DNA of 64,000 nt from Lutjanus erythropterus (Eukaryota > Chordata > Actinopteri > Lutjaniformes > Lutjanidae): positions 16,636,932 through 16,700,931 of the forward strand of contig CM034613.1 in assembly GCA_020091685.1 (NCBI GenBank). The letters run 5' to 3'. This document shows, in pieces, positions 35,201-43,740 of the stretch (the stretch's first letter is position 1; each line of letters opens with the position of its first letter). The notes under the pieces are model-generated. The model saw only the letters and a program-made list of their open reading frames with translations, did no database searches and was not told the DNA's origin. Made by a program: the position numbers and the translations under genes.

Positions 35201-38200
35201 AGTAGTTCCTCCTGAAGTCATACATCTTTGAAAACAGGTCACAAATATATGCAGTTGAATTTTCAGTAAAAAAAGCTAGGTAATTTCCTGAAACAGTTGG
35301 GCACTGTAGTTGTTAGCGATGTCACACAAACAGTAGGGAATCATGCATTTAGGGTCTATTTTCAGCAGTGGTTTGATAGACATTTGGTGCTCTGGTGAGT
35401 GTTTACAACAGAAGGACGAACTGAAGTGTATGTGGGACTGAGTCAGAATTACAGTGTTTGCATTCATGGTTTTTGATCCTTTCCCTTTGTTCTGTATTAG
35501 ATATTACTATTCACATTTCTTATTTTCTATTTTTTTCTCTACATGTATTTTGGGAATTTGAGGGGATGTGCATGAGACTGTCATTACACCGTCATAACCA
35601 CGTCACGACACCTGTAATGACCATGAAGTAGTCTTTATGAACGTTTATGACTGTTTGTCATCTAGTGTCATTCAGTCAATTATATAATTTTCTATGCACA
35701 GTTGACATTGTTGAGATGTCTTTGTCATGACAGCTTGACATTATCAAACATAAAGAAGCTGTTTATGTTTTACTTTGTATGAACGTGACATTAAAATGTC
35801 ATATGTGGTTGTTTAGTCACTGACTGAATATTTTCTATGACTTCAAATGATGTAGTACATTTTAGACTTATCATGTCATTAAGTTTCATTACACTGTCAA
35901 ATGCTGTTGTAACAGTGTCATGAACAATTTCCTGACGTTCATATAGACTTGTCACAGAGATGTCATTAAAGGTTATAAGGCCAGTTTGATGACAGAATAC
36001 AGTACCAAGATAAAGGGTTAACTAGTTCACTTATTCCAGTTGTAAAAATGTACCATGACGCACTTATAATGGTCTTATGACAACCAGTGTCCAAACCAAC
36101 CACATATGAGAGTTTAATGTCACGTTAAAACATGAAGCTAAACACTTTCTTTAACCTTGATAATGTCAAGTTGTCATGACAAAGACATTATTGACTTAAT
36201 TAATGTCAAACAACGTCAACTTTGCAGAAGATGACAGGAGATTAAAGAGGACAAAACAGACTGAATATTCAAAAAGACTCCTTCATGTTCGCGATTATGA
36301 CAGTGTAATGGCAGTCTTATGCACACCCCTTGCCAAATATAGTTACATATTGAAATACAGTGCACAAATTTTTACTTACTTCTTTCTTCCTGACATAACC
36401 CAATCTGCCTCTGGGAATTAATCAAGTATTTCTGATTGTGATTACATAATATTTATTGATTTATGTGGAATTTGTTAACATTTGTATGTGTAACGAAATC
36501 ATTTTGGGGTATATCTGCTCTGAAAAATACATAAAAACGACATTTTCGGGACTGATTGAGACCAAGAAGGAATAGAGAACAAGGGGGTCAGTGGGGGACA
36601 CACACCTGAGGGCCGTGGGAGGGCGGGGAAGGAGGGGGCGTGGCTCTGAGCTCCCAGCGCTGATGACAGCGAGCCTGGTCGCTGTCTTTCTATCCCACAC
36701 AGGGTGGGATCTATATCAGAGGGAGACAACAGACAAAGAAAAGCACAACCAGGTGACGGGATCGATCGCATTCAGTCCAAAAATATCAGCTTGTCTGATA
36801 AAAAAAAAAAAAAGATCGACCCCAGACCTTTCAGAGGAGGGTCTCTGAAGCTTTGGGAGCGCGACGGCCGGGCAGTGAACACGTCCGTCCGCATGTCGGC
36901 GGGCGAGATGGCAGGAGCTCGATCCCATGACGGCAGCTGGGACTGAGACTAGAGATAGAAAAGAAAGAGAAAGAAGCAGATGGGAGGCAGAAAGAGAGAC
37001 ACAAAGGCAGAAGAAGTGAGTCTCTTTCATGCTTTCTCAATAATTCATAAGCAGCAGCTTTGATGTCGAGGCTACCTGGACCTCTCGCTGTCCAACACAT
37101 CAGTCTTAGTCTCACTGCTGCGGTGAATTGAGGTCGTTTCTTCACCTTCTATTTTCTTCTTCTTCTTTTTTGGAAACTCTTTGAACTACTTGTTTCTCTT
37201 TCACTTCCTCTTTTTCTACCACACCCACCCACTTTCTCTCTTGAATCCTCTTTCTCTCCCATTCGTCTTCACTGCTCTCTCAGCCCGCTACACGCACAAT
37301 CAGGACACATTCAGCGCTCTCACCAGTGGCCTTGTGGACCTGGCGTTGGGCGGCATGTTATGAGAAGGGGCCTGGCTCGCTAAGGGACCATGGGAAGGTG
37401 GCACGGCAGGGACCCCCGGGCTCCACGGACCCTCGACATCCCTCCGGTTCTTGCTCTTGGAAAAATGCCTGAAAGAGACGGGTTATTTAGTTCTGTTGAA
37501 ATGAGACTGCGTGACTAACGGGCCTTATAAAAAGCTCAATTAAGACTTGACATTTAGTCAGTTACCTACCTATCAAACATCATGACAAAGAACGTTTCTA
37601 GGCCTTGAAGCTAAATCCAAAACAATGGCTGCTCTTTTATTCCCAGCATGAAAGCACCTCTTATCCTTGAGCTAATTTTTCTGAGTAGGCGCCTCCGTTT
37701 CAAGCAGTGAATGTATAAATGTGGAGCAAATGTCATCATTTGCCTTTTTAGATCTAATGTTTCCCCGTTATGCCCTTTTGGTTTTAAATTATAGATATCA
37801 CATTGTGCTTGTGGAACTTGTCATCAAGAGTATCAATACTTTCTCAACACCACTTGTTTGAAAATACAATACTAATATTGTTGTGTGTTGAAAATACTGA
37901 AGCTATTCAAAAAAAATTCTGGGTGCTCGTTCCAGACTTCAGTTCAGTTCGGTCTTTATTGTAATGCAGGAAATTTGATGTTCAGTGACTTTTTCTGCAC
38001 CAGCACTGTGTGCAGACTGTTAACTTTAAAAAAAAGGAAAGAAAAAAATCATCCTTTACTACTAATGTCGGATCACATTAGTATGTTATGCTGCAGATGA
38101 AACTAAAATTCTCACCACTTTTTCTTCTCATATTTGTCCTGGAGGAACTCTTTGAACTTCTGAGAGTCCTTCATGTCGGAGCAGCCGTCCGTCTTTGGGT

Positions 38201-39480
38201 CAAACACACACAGCCAGGTCCTCCTGCCGACCTGAACACACACATTTAGCCAAAGAATTTAAATTTGCGACGACCGCGGCAGGTCATGCTGCTTCAGAAA
38301 GAGTCGGCGTGTAACGCCAGCCGCTGCTTTCGTTTATGACATTTGGTCTCAGATAAAAAACACAAACAGATTATCACACCGGTGCAAAAGTCAGAGTGCG
38401 GCAAATATTAGTGCCTATGAATCACAGCTGGCCGGATCACTCTTCAGAGGACGATGTGGAGAAAACACTGGATGGCACACACCTCTGCCTCTCCTCACAT
38501 TATACTCTTGACTCACACACACACGCACACACACATCCCAGCCAATGGAGAGCAGATAAAAGCGGTCAGCACTCATCTTGATAGCCTGAAACACTTCACC
38601 CTTTACTTGTGTGATATAAGCTCATCAGAGTGTGCTGCCTACACCAGTGCTTCCCAAAATGGGTGCTGCTATTAAAAAAAAACAAGGAGACATTTACATT
38701 ATTTTTTACATTTGTTCTCAAACACATCAAAGAGGAAGAAATGAACAACCTCTGATAAATGTGGCGCAGGTAAGATTGGTGAGGTGACAGCTCAGGGTTG
38801 TCGGTTGTCATAGTAACACATTTGATAGCTCAGCTGATGCTGGCTTTTTGAGGTACATACTGAGATTTAAACAGCTTAGAAAATAATTCAGTTACTATTT
38901 GGAGAATCAAATAATTCTTTGTGACATTTTTAAATAACAGTTTTTGAGAAGAAAACGAAATTTTTAAGATGGTTACAAGATGTTGCTGGAGGATCCGTAA
39001 TAACCACATGGATACAGTCATGGCTAATTTATAACTAATGTTAGCAAAAGCAAGCTAACTACTGAGCTAACAGTTGATATAGATTAGCTAGCGTTTTTGA
39101 TAACATTATCAGTCAGATGCAACTAGCTAGCTAGCCAATGACTGTTGGGGATTTGCTTGCTAGCTACCAAATGTTTTGCTAACATTAGCTATCAGTGTTT
39201 CTTTTGATGTTTTTATCAGACATTTTGCTAGCATTAGTTAACATAAAAATCTGACTATGTGTCTCTTTTACTCAAGAACTTTTAGCCACCTTCAAAATTT
39301 GGTTTTCCGTTCAGCAAAGACGAGCCGAGCACGAATCGAAATACAGGAAACAGGAAGGGAGAAAGATATTTCAAAAGCAGCAGGACTTACGGAGAGTTAA
39401 CTCTGACCAAGATACTGAGCAAGGATGTTTTGCAGTTATGAAGGGATGACCTGGTTTTACAAAGTTCAGGAACCACTGGC

Positions 39481-39527
<47 letters not shown>

Positions 39528-42500
39528 TATACAGAGGAAATAGATGGTGGTTTGGGTGGGACAGACAGTGCCGGTCCTTTTGTTTCTTGGCACCGCGTAA
39601 GCTGGGCAGCAGCATTCTTCCCAAAAAAAACCCGACCACAAAGACTGATTCAACTGGTAGCCATGAGGGACGTTTCTTATTCCGTATCAGGAACAGAAAG
39701 TGAGTTTAAAACCTGAACTTGAGCCAAAACAACAGCAACTAACGAGCTGCAGCTCCTCAGATGACTTTACAAGTATCTATAACGCAAGGGGGAAAATGCT
39801 TTTTTTCGTCTCTGCAAACTGAACGAAAGGTGAATGTCACTCACCTCGTTGCCATGGTTTTGGAGGAATTCCACTTCCTGTTGGGAGAAGGTTGTCATGG
39901 AGATAGACTTGACTCTATGGGGAGGGTTGAGGCCTCTCCTGGGACACAGAGGAGGAGACATGGAGGGAGGAATTTAGAGGTAAATAAGGCATCGGAAAAT
40001 TAAAGATGTGTGTTCAATCCTGGCCCCTCTGAGACGGGACAAAGTGGACAGAGCAGGTGGGAGAGGACGCATTTGACACGTGACTGTGGATTTAAGGGCA
40101 GGATTGGTGTGAAATAGGTGCAACACACACCTCTTTGTGACAGAGAAACATATGTTTGTTAGGGATGTAACAATACATCAAACATTATGATAATGAAATT
40201 AAAAAAGTCTCAATAGTGTACCAGACTGTAACGATATCTACCACCATATTACATGATTAATTATTCTATTTCAGCGTTTTTATTTTATAAAAGGACCGCT
40301 ACTGACTGCTGTTTTGTTTCATACAACTCATACTTTTTTTCCAAGATGAACACTGTATCATAGTTTTTATTGTCGTACTATCATTTCTTGAAGTTAAGGT
40401 TAGAGCCAGACGGATACTGGATTTTTGGGGTCAAAGCCAATCCTGATATTAGGAAGTGGAAAAAGTTCTACTATTGATATATTGCCAGATATTCTTTATT
40501 TTTATACAAAATGATATCAGGGCACTGAAACAGTAAACTTCCACTGTAATGTTTAATTAAAAATAAGTACAATTTGAATTAAAGTTCTCATGAAGTCAAA
40601 ACTGATGTTTAAATGTTTTTATCACATATGTATTGCGCTATATGTTGTGCCAGTACGTGGCCCAAGAGGGACAAAAAAGTCCTTTTGTATCTATTCTCTG
40701 GTATTTTAAAGTTGATGATGACTCGTCCGGTACTGCGTCCAATTAAATTCTTCCTCGCTTATGACACAGCAGAGCATACATCAGACTGGCAATATGTCCT
40801 CCAGCCCGAGTGGACAGGGACACACCCCCTTCTGGGAGTAAAACTCACGGTTTCATATAACAAGAGAGACAGGAAAATGTCAAAAAGCTCCTGTGATTCA
40901 GGTTGTAAAATTTAAGAAAAAACATACAAATCCATCACGAGGTCTGGTTCCACATCCCTCCTGGAAAGAAAAGGATCCAAAAAAGAGAGCAGTGAAAATT
41001 TATGAGCCTCCAGAGAACAGTGATTGTTACTGCTGATGGAGAGCTAGCATTAGTTTGAGTGTGAGCCTGCTGGAGTTCAGTTATATTGTTACAGTACAGC
41101 AGCATAAGACTGTCGTCTTTGACTAAATCTCAGTCTAGGCTCGATCAATAGTTGTCTATTGACAGGTTTTGTTAATTACAGCCTAAAAATACCTGTTAAT
41201 TCAGTATTAACAGCATCTGAGCACTGTGTCGGCTCATTGATCCACTTGGAAGGTAGCAGGCTGAAGGAGCATGACAGCTGACTGATTAGCCTTAATTTAT
41301 TAAGATATCACGAACGCTTCAGTCGAGGCAAGGCCAGGATTTCCAGTCGGTCTTATCCCCCAAAAGGCAGTGCGGCTGACACATTTTGGGAAAGTATCTG
41401 TGTGTGTCAGTCTGATGTATAAAAGTAAAATACGTCCATTCACCTGAGCAGACTGGTGTGTTTCTGGGAAGCAGGCCGCACTGTTCAAAAGCACAACAGG
41501 TAGCTTTGGCTGCTGTTAGCTAATAACAGGACCAGTCACCAGGATGAACAGCCTCCAAGACTGACAGGGAGTTCAGTACAGAGTTCGTTTATTGAGTTTC
41601 CTGATGGAAAGATGGCTCTACTTGTTCCTAAAGTGTGTTAGCTTGGTTTGCCGTGACACTGTAGGAAAGCGACCTTGGTGCTGTGGCCTATTCCCTCTTG
41701 TCAAACTGGTCTTTGTTGATCTCTGAGGCTGTTTTGGTCCTGGTCTGGCCATGGGAACTCTTGGTCTTGAAAGAGTCAGCTCTGGGGCTGCTCTTCTTCC
41801 TAACATAATTAGACCTGCAATGATTTATCGATTATTAATCAATTAATACATTGATTTGCAACTATTTCATAATCGATTAATTGTTTTGAGTCATTCTTTA
41901 AAGAAGAATGTCAGAATTCTCTGATTTAAGTTTCTTCAGTGTGAATATTTTCTAGTTTCTTTAATCTTCTCTGACAGTAAATTGAATATCTTTAAGTTGT
42001 GGACTAAACAAGACATTTGATGATGGCATCTCGTGATTTGGGAAACACTGATTGACATTTTTCACCGTTTTCTAACATTATGGGGACAAAACAACAAATT
42101 GATTAATTTAGAAAATAATTAACAGATTAATCGACAATAAAAGCAATCACTAGTTGCAGCCCTGAATGTAATCCACAGACCCATGGACGTATAAAGGAAT
42201 CAGCGGTGCATGAAACCAACATCCGTGTTGGAACTTCTGCATATGCTTCCGCATCGTGCAGCCCATAGAGCATACGCAGTTGAGACTTCCTTCAGCTAAC
42301 TTTCGGTTGAGCGCTCTGCTAACTCGAATAGAGATAAAACAATTTAATGCTGTACTTCTTCTTGACTTTCTTGTTAATGGGCCCAATGGACAAAATCCTA
42401 AAATTAAAACACTTGATCGGTTCTACCAAAAAGTGATCTAAACTATGACAAACCTTCAACAAAGTTTGAATTTCTTATCTTGTATAATTATCTTTTAAAT

Positions 42501-43535
42501 TGACAAATACTGTTTTGTGTAATTTGTGACACAATTCAAACTGTATCCAAAAAAAATAATAAAGAATTAAGGTTGCATTGGGCACACTGGAAGGGGAGGG
42601 ACTTTGTGTCTCTATTGTTTTGCCTCCACCTAAGCTCCGCCCACAACATGTTTACTAACAGAAAAGGGTCTATATAATATCTGCTAACCAGTATATCTGT
42701 CTGGCTCTAGTTTGGGTATCGTTACATCCCTCATATTGTCTTCAGTAACCAGAACCTGTTGTTTTGTCCATGCTGGGGGGACACAAAGTGGGACACGGCT
42801 GGACATGTGCAAGATTGCGCAATAAAGTGCTGAACCCGTCTTCCTGAGGAGTGTTGGGACTAAGGCTGAACATGCAGAACAAAATGTGACAGCACACACA
42901 CACACACACGCACACACACACAGGCGCCCACACTGGAGAGGAGCCTAGAGAGAGAGAGGGAGAGAGCGAGCGAGAGAGAGAGGTAGTGTCAAACCTGCAC
43001 CATGACGAAATGAACCGTAAGTCAGAGCTGGAAAATGACCAACTATAGCGAGCTGTCTGTCGTTATGAAGCTGCTGAAGACACGCACGAGAGAGACAGGG
43101 AGACACAGAGAGAGGTGGACACTGCGTAAATTAATGTGTGCATATACAATCCCGGCTGTTGCACCAACACTCCCTTGGGGGGGAAAAAAAAGCAGATAAT
43201 ACACAGTAAATCTGGCTCGGGGTGGTGCATGGTGCAATCTCAGGCCTGCCACTTTTTACTCCACTGCTCTGTCAGTATGTGTTTGTCCTCACACTGATGC
43301 TAAAATGTGCAGTAAATAAATCCAGGAGGAGGAGGTGGAGGAGGCGCGGCTGCAGGTTTTCTACTCACAGCATTCCGGAGCACGACGTGCAGACGAAGCT
43401 GCCCACCGTGATGTCGGTGTAAGTCACCCCGGGCTGGTTGCACTCGAAGCAGTGTTTGTTTACTCCAGACTGGGCCAGCTCCCGGACCTTGCGGGCGCAG
43501 ATCTCCTGGTTGTCCCGGTGCTTTCGGTTCGACAT
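26216..43535 (-). CDS. agfg2: ArfGAP with FG repeats 2 (AGFG2), complete, 14 coding exons
   Basis: Member of the AGFG (Hrb/RAB-R) family: cytosolic, clathrin-coat-associated proteins whose NPF motifs bind EH domains (family knowledge). All 14 exons join in phase to 1488 bp, 495 aa plus stop, close to the roughly 480-residue mammalian AGFG2. Residues 1-126 form the ArfGAP domain: zinc finger CFEC...CTSC (CX2CX16CX2C) at 29-52, then CSGMLRGLNPPHRVKSISMT. From about 127 the chain is Ser/Pro/Gln/Phe-rich, with a Gln run near 301-310, DKYAAVLQLDSVFS near 329-342, and NPF at 391, 409, 477 and 492, the last just before the C-terminus. RKVREL, HCFEC and GVTYTDITVG match AGFG2 better than AGFG1. ATG at 43535 has A at -3. 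The exon 5 donor and exon 6 acceptor are the weakest calls. Confidence 0.9.
26670..26740 (-). CDS. agfg2: agfg2 exon 13: NPF motif
   Basis: 71 bp, residues 457-480, GFASFPASDS...RPMSVNPFT. Acceptor tgttgcag after a CA array, donor ACG|GTGAGTG. Confidence 0.93.
27420..27539 (-). CDS. agfg2: agfg2 exon 12
   Basis: 120 bp, residues 417-456, Ser/Pro/Phe-rich (SAFVTSPTSMFPPSTSF, ASQNAFPHE). Acceptor tctctccag, donor AACG|GTACAG. Confidence 0.9.
28688..28774 (-). CDS. agfg2: agfg2 exon 11: two NPF motifs
   Basis: 87 bp, residues 388-416, NFPNPFSSSS and SPSNPFSNAS. Acceptor gtgtctcag, donor GGAG|GTGAGAC. Confidence 0.92.
28965..29008 (-). CDS. agfg2: agfg2 exon 10: 44-bp exon
   Basis: Residues 373-387 (SPGVDTVSSSQTFA). 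Acceptor ttccccccag, donor GCGA|GTAGGT. Phases match exons 9 and 11. Confidence 0.8.
29145..29217 (-). CDS. agfg2: agfg2 exon 9
   Basis: 73 bp, residues 349-372 (PPGGPPQYSTIFGNRLSSSS). Acceptor tgtttgcag, donor CCAG|GTAGAGG. The other two frames give unlikely protein. Confidence 0.85.
29218..30529 (-). other. agfg2 intron 8
   Basis: A CA array at 29233-29263 and a poly-A run near 29618. The left arm only of the palindromic MITE family lies at 29950-30190 (TGAGGTACTTAATACTC, CAGTGTATTAGCTGCAG, TTTGGAGAAGCAGCAGGAG). No coding sequence beyond chance frames. Confidence 0.6.
29950..30190. mobile_element. Palindromic MITE family, left arm only (copy F)
   Basis: Ordered left-arm motifs of the family end in GGGTCAGCAACAGAACTTTATTTTAGCCAC and ATATTGGTGTAAGAGTACG. 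The right arm is absent. Confidence 0.65.
30530..30793 (-). CDS. agfg2: agfg2 exon 8: Gln/Pro-rich with DKYAA motif
   Basis: 264 bp, residues 261-348. Contains a Gln run (QQHQQQQQPQ) and TQDKYAAVLQLDSVFSE, a motif that I know from AGFG1. Acceptor tgctctcag, donor ACAG|GTATGAAA. Confidence 0.92.
30794..33726 (-). other. agfg2 intron 7 (repeat-rich)
   Basis: 31080-31600 has two or more degenerate units around ATGGTCAAAAGC(C/T)CCAGAACAGC. 31640-32320 has duplicated units (CTGTGCTCCA, CTTGGTACC, TTGGGG.TCACAT) with many GCTAGC/TTAGCTA runs. 32320-33726 shows nothing recognisable. Confidence 0.55.
31732..31919. mobile_element. Short MITE with TAGAGCTAAGTATCAGTAC terminus
   Basis: Left end tagagctaagtatcagtactc; right end gtatcatca...aatacccagccttag, the imperfect inverse. 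About 190 bp with GGTATTGGTACTGGTAT inside. Resembles a teleost family with TAGAGCTGGGTATCGGTAC ends (from memory). Confidence 0.55.
33727..33759 (-). CDS. agfg2: agfg2 exon 7: 33-bp microexon
   Basis: Residues 250-260 (SSSFKNHFTL). Acceptor tctcgtag, donor TTAG|GTAAGA. Both flanking phases fit exons 6 and 8, and the Phe-rich sequence suits the family. Its small size means it could be alternative. Confidence 0.6.
   Translation of the reverse strand, partial: PVALSKTTSL
34250..34907. mobile_element. Palindromic MITE, TTAAAGGGATAGTT family, copy G (complete)
   Basis: A 13-bp perfect terminal inverted repeat: taaagggatagtt at 34250-34262 and aactatcccttta at 34895-34907. The arms fold back on each other around 34560. 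658 bp, non-coding. Confidence 0.85.
35570..36240. repeat. Large degenerate palindrome with TGTCATGACA motifs
   Basis: Left arm GTCTTTGTCATGACAGCTTGACATTATC (35717 on), then GACATTAAAATGTCATATGTGGTTG. The right arm gives the inverse: CAACCACATATGAGAG, GATAATGTCAAGTTGTCATGACAAAGAC (near 36160). Probably a foldback MITE; class unassigned. Confidence 0.65.
36606..36710 (-). CDS. agfg2: agfg2 exon 6: Ser/Pro-rich
   Basis: 105 bp if it starts after the pyrimidine-rich tctccctctgatatag; residues 215-249. Reads PGSLSSALGAQSHAPSFPAL, donor CTCAG|GTGTGTG. Other AG sites at 36682 and 36664 would also keep frame, so the start is uncertain. Confidence 0.6.
36828..36948 (-). CDS. agfg2: agfg2 exon 5: linker
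   Basis: 121 bp, residues 175-214 plus one base (SQSQLPSWDRAP...SFRDPPLK). Acceptor atctctag is good. The donor AAAG|GTCTGG is weak, and a T-rich stretch follows on the minus strand. The true end could differ. Confidence 0.65.
37324..37468 (-). CDS. agfg2: agfg2 exon 4: linker
   Basis: 145 bp, residues 126-174. It starts HFSKSKNRRD and continues Pro/Ser-rich. Acceptor tctctttcag, donor CTG|GTGAGAGC. Little conservation is expected in this region of the family. Confidence 0.8.
38116..38231 (-). CDS. agfg2: agfg2 exon 3: end of ArfGAP domain (divergent)
   Basis: 116 bp, residues 88-125 plus two bases. It reads VGRRTWLCVFDPKTDG then KFKEFLQDKYEKKKW where mammals have VCRKIWLGLFD and KVKEFLQEKYEKKRWY. 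Phase, both splice sites and the KEFLQ.KYEKK.W ending make it a real exon despite the divergence. Confidence 0.9.
39484..39524. repeat. (CA)n microsatellite
   Basis: About 40 bp of uninterrupted CA in agfg2 intron 2. Confidence 0.95.
39845..39938 (-). CDS. agfg2: agfg2 exon 2: ArfGAP core
   Basis: 94 bp, residues 56-87. LRGLNPPHRVKSISMTTF and SQQEVEFLQNHGNE are almost unchanged from mammals. Acceptor gtcccag, donor GAG|GTGAGTG. Confidence 0.95.
40161..42731. mobile_element. Possible composite element bounded by AGGGATGTAAC(A/G)ATAC ends
   Basis: agggatgtaacaataca at 40161 and gtatcgttacatccct ending at 42731 are inverted copies. Just inside them, tagagccagacggatactgg at 40401 and ccagtatatctgtctggctcta ending at 42709 form a second inverted pair. 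No transposase frame survives. They may instead be four unrelated ends. Confidence 0.4.
41812..42168. mobile_element. GGGCTGCAACTAACG-type MITE
   Basis: Left end tagacctgcaatgatttatcg, right end ctagttgcagccctga. The interior has GTGGACTAAACAAGACATTTGATGATG and TTTTTCACCGTTTTCTAAC, shared with copies at 13130 and 53766. The family is probably hAT-related (recalled, not tested). Confidence 0.7.
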
Positions 43536-43740
43536 TTTATTTTTATTTCGCCCCGGTGCCTGACTGACAGGCTCTGCCAGGTGTGAAGCGGCCGGTAAAC
43601 CCTCCTCCTCTTCACTACATGGAGCACTTCACGCCCGCATTATTGGAAACGCGTTTATGCGGCTTCACCCTCTCAATGCGAGGCTACGCGGAGGAGAGGC
43701 GCGTCAAGTTACGCACAGAGAGCCGCAGGTACACCGGAAA
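43330..43740. promoter_or_regulatory. CpG-rich agfg2 5' region
   Basis: CpG density rises sharply around exon 1 and upstream of the ATG, as for a CpG-type promoter of a widely expressed gene. No TATA box is evident. The start site is not resolvable. Confidence 0.4.
43369..43535 (-). CDS. agfg2: agfg2 exon 1: ArfGAP zinc finger
   Basis: 167 bp, residues 1-55 plus two bases. Contains all four zinc cysteines (C29, C32, C49, C52). Donor ATGCT|GTGAGTAG. It lies in a CpG-rich block extending to about 43740. Confidence 0.95.

Larger units (their letters stand above)
33760..36605 (-). other. agfg2 intron 6
   Basis: Contains the complete palindromic MITE at 34250 and a second large palindrome at 35570-36240. 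The rest shows no gene or recognisable element. Confidence 0.6.
37469..39844 (-). other. agfg2 introns 2 and 3
   Basis: No recognised gene outside exon 3. 39030-39240 is a stretch of repeated GCTAGCTA/TTAGCTAAC motifs like that at 31920-32300. A (CA)n array lies at 39484-39524. Confidence 0.55.
39939..43368 (-). other. agfg2 intron 1
   Basis: A 3.4-kb intron with nested inverted-repeat ends (40161/42731 and 40401/42709), the MITE copy at 41812, and CA/GA runs at 42895-42982. No coding sequence. Confidence 0.6.

Noticed and set aside
40613..40915. 100-codon plus open frame in agfg2 intron 1
   Set aside because: No recognisable domain, inside a repeat-bounded region, antisense to the host gene.
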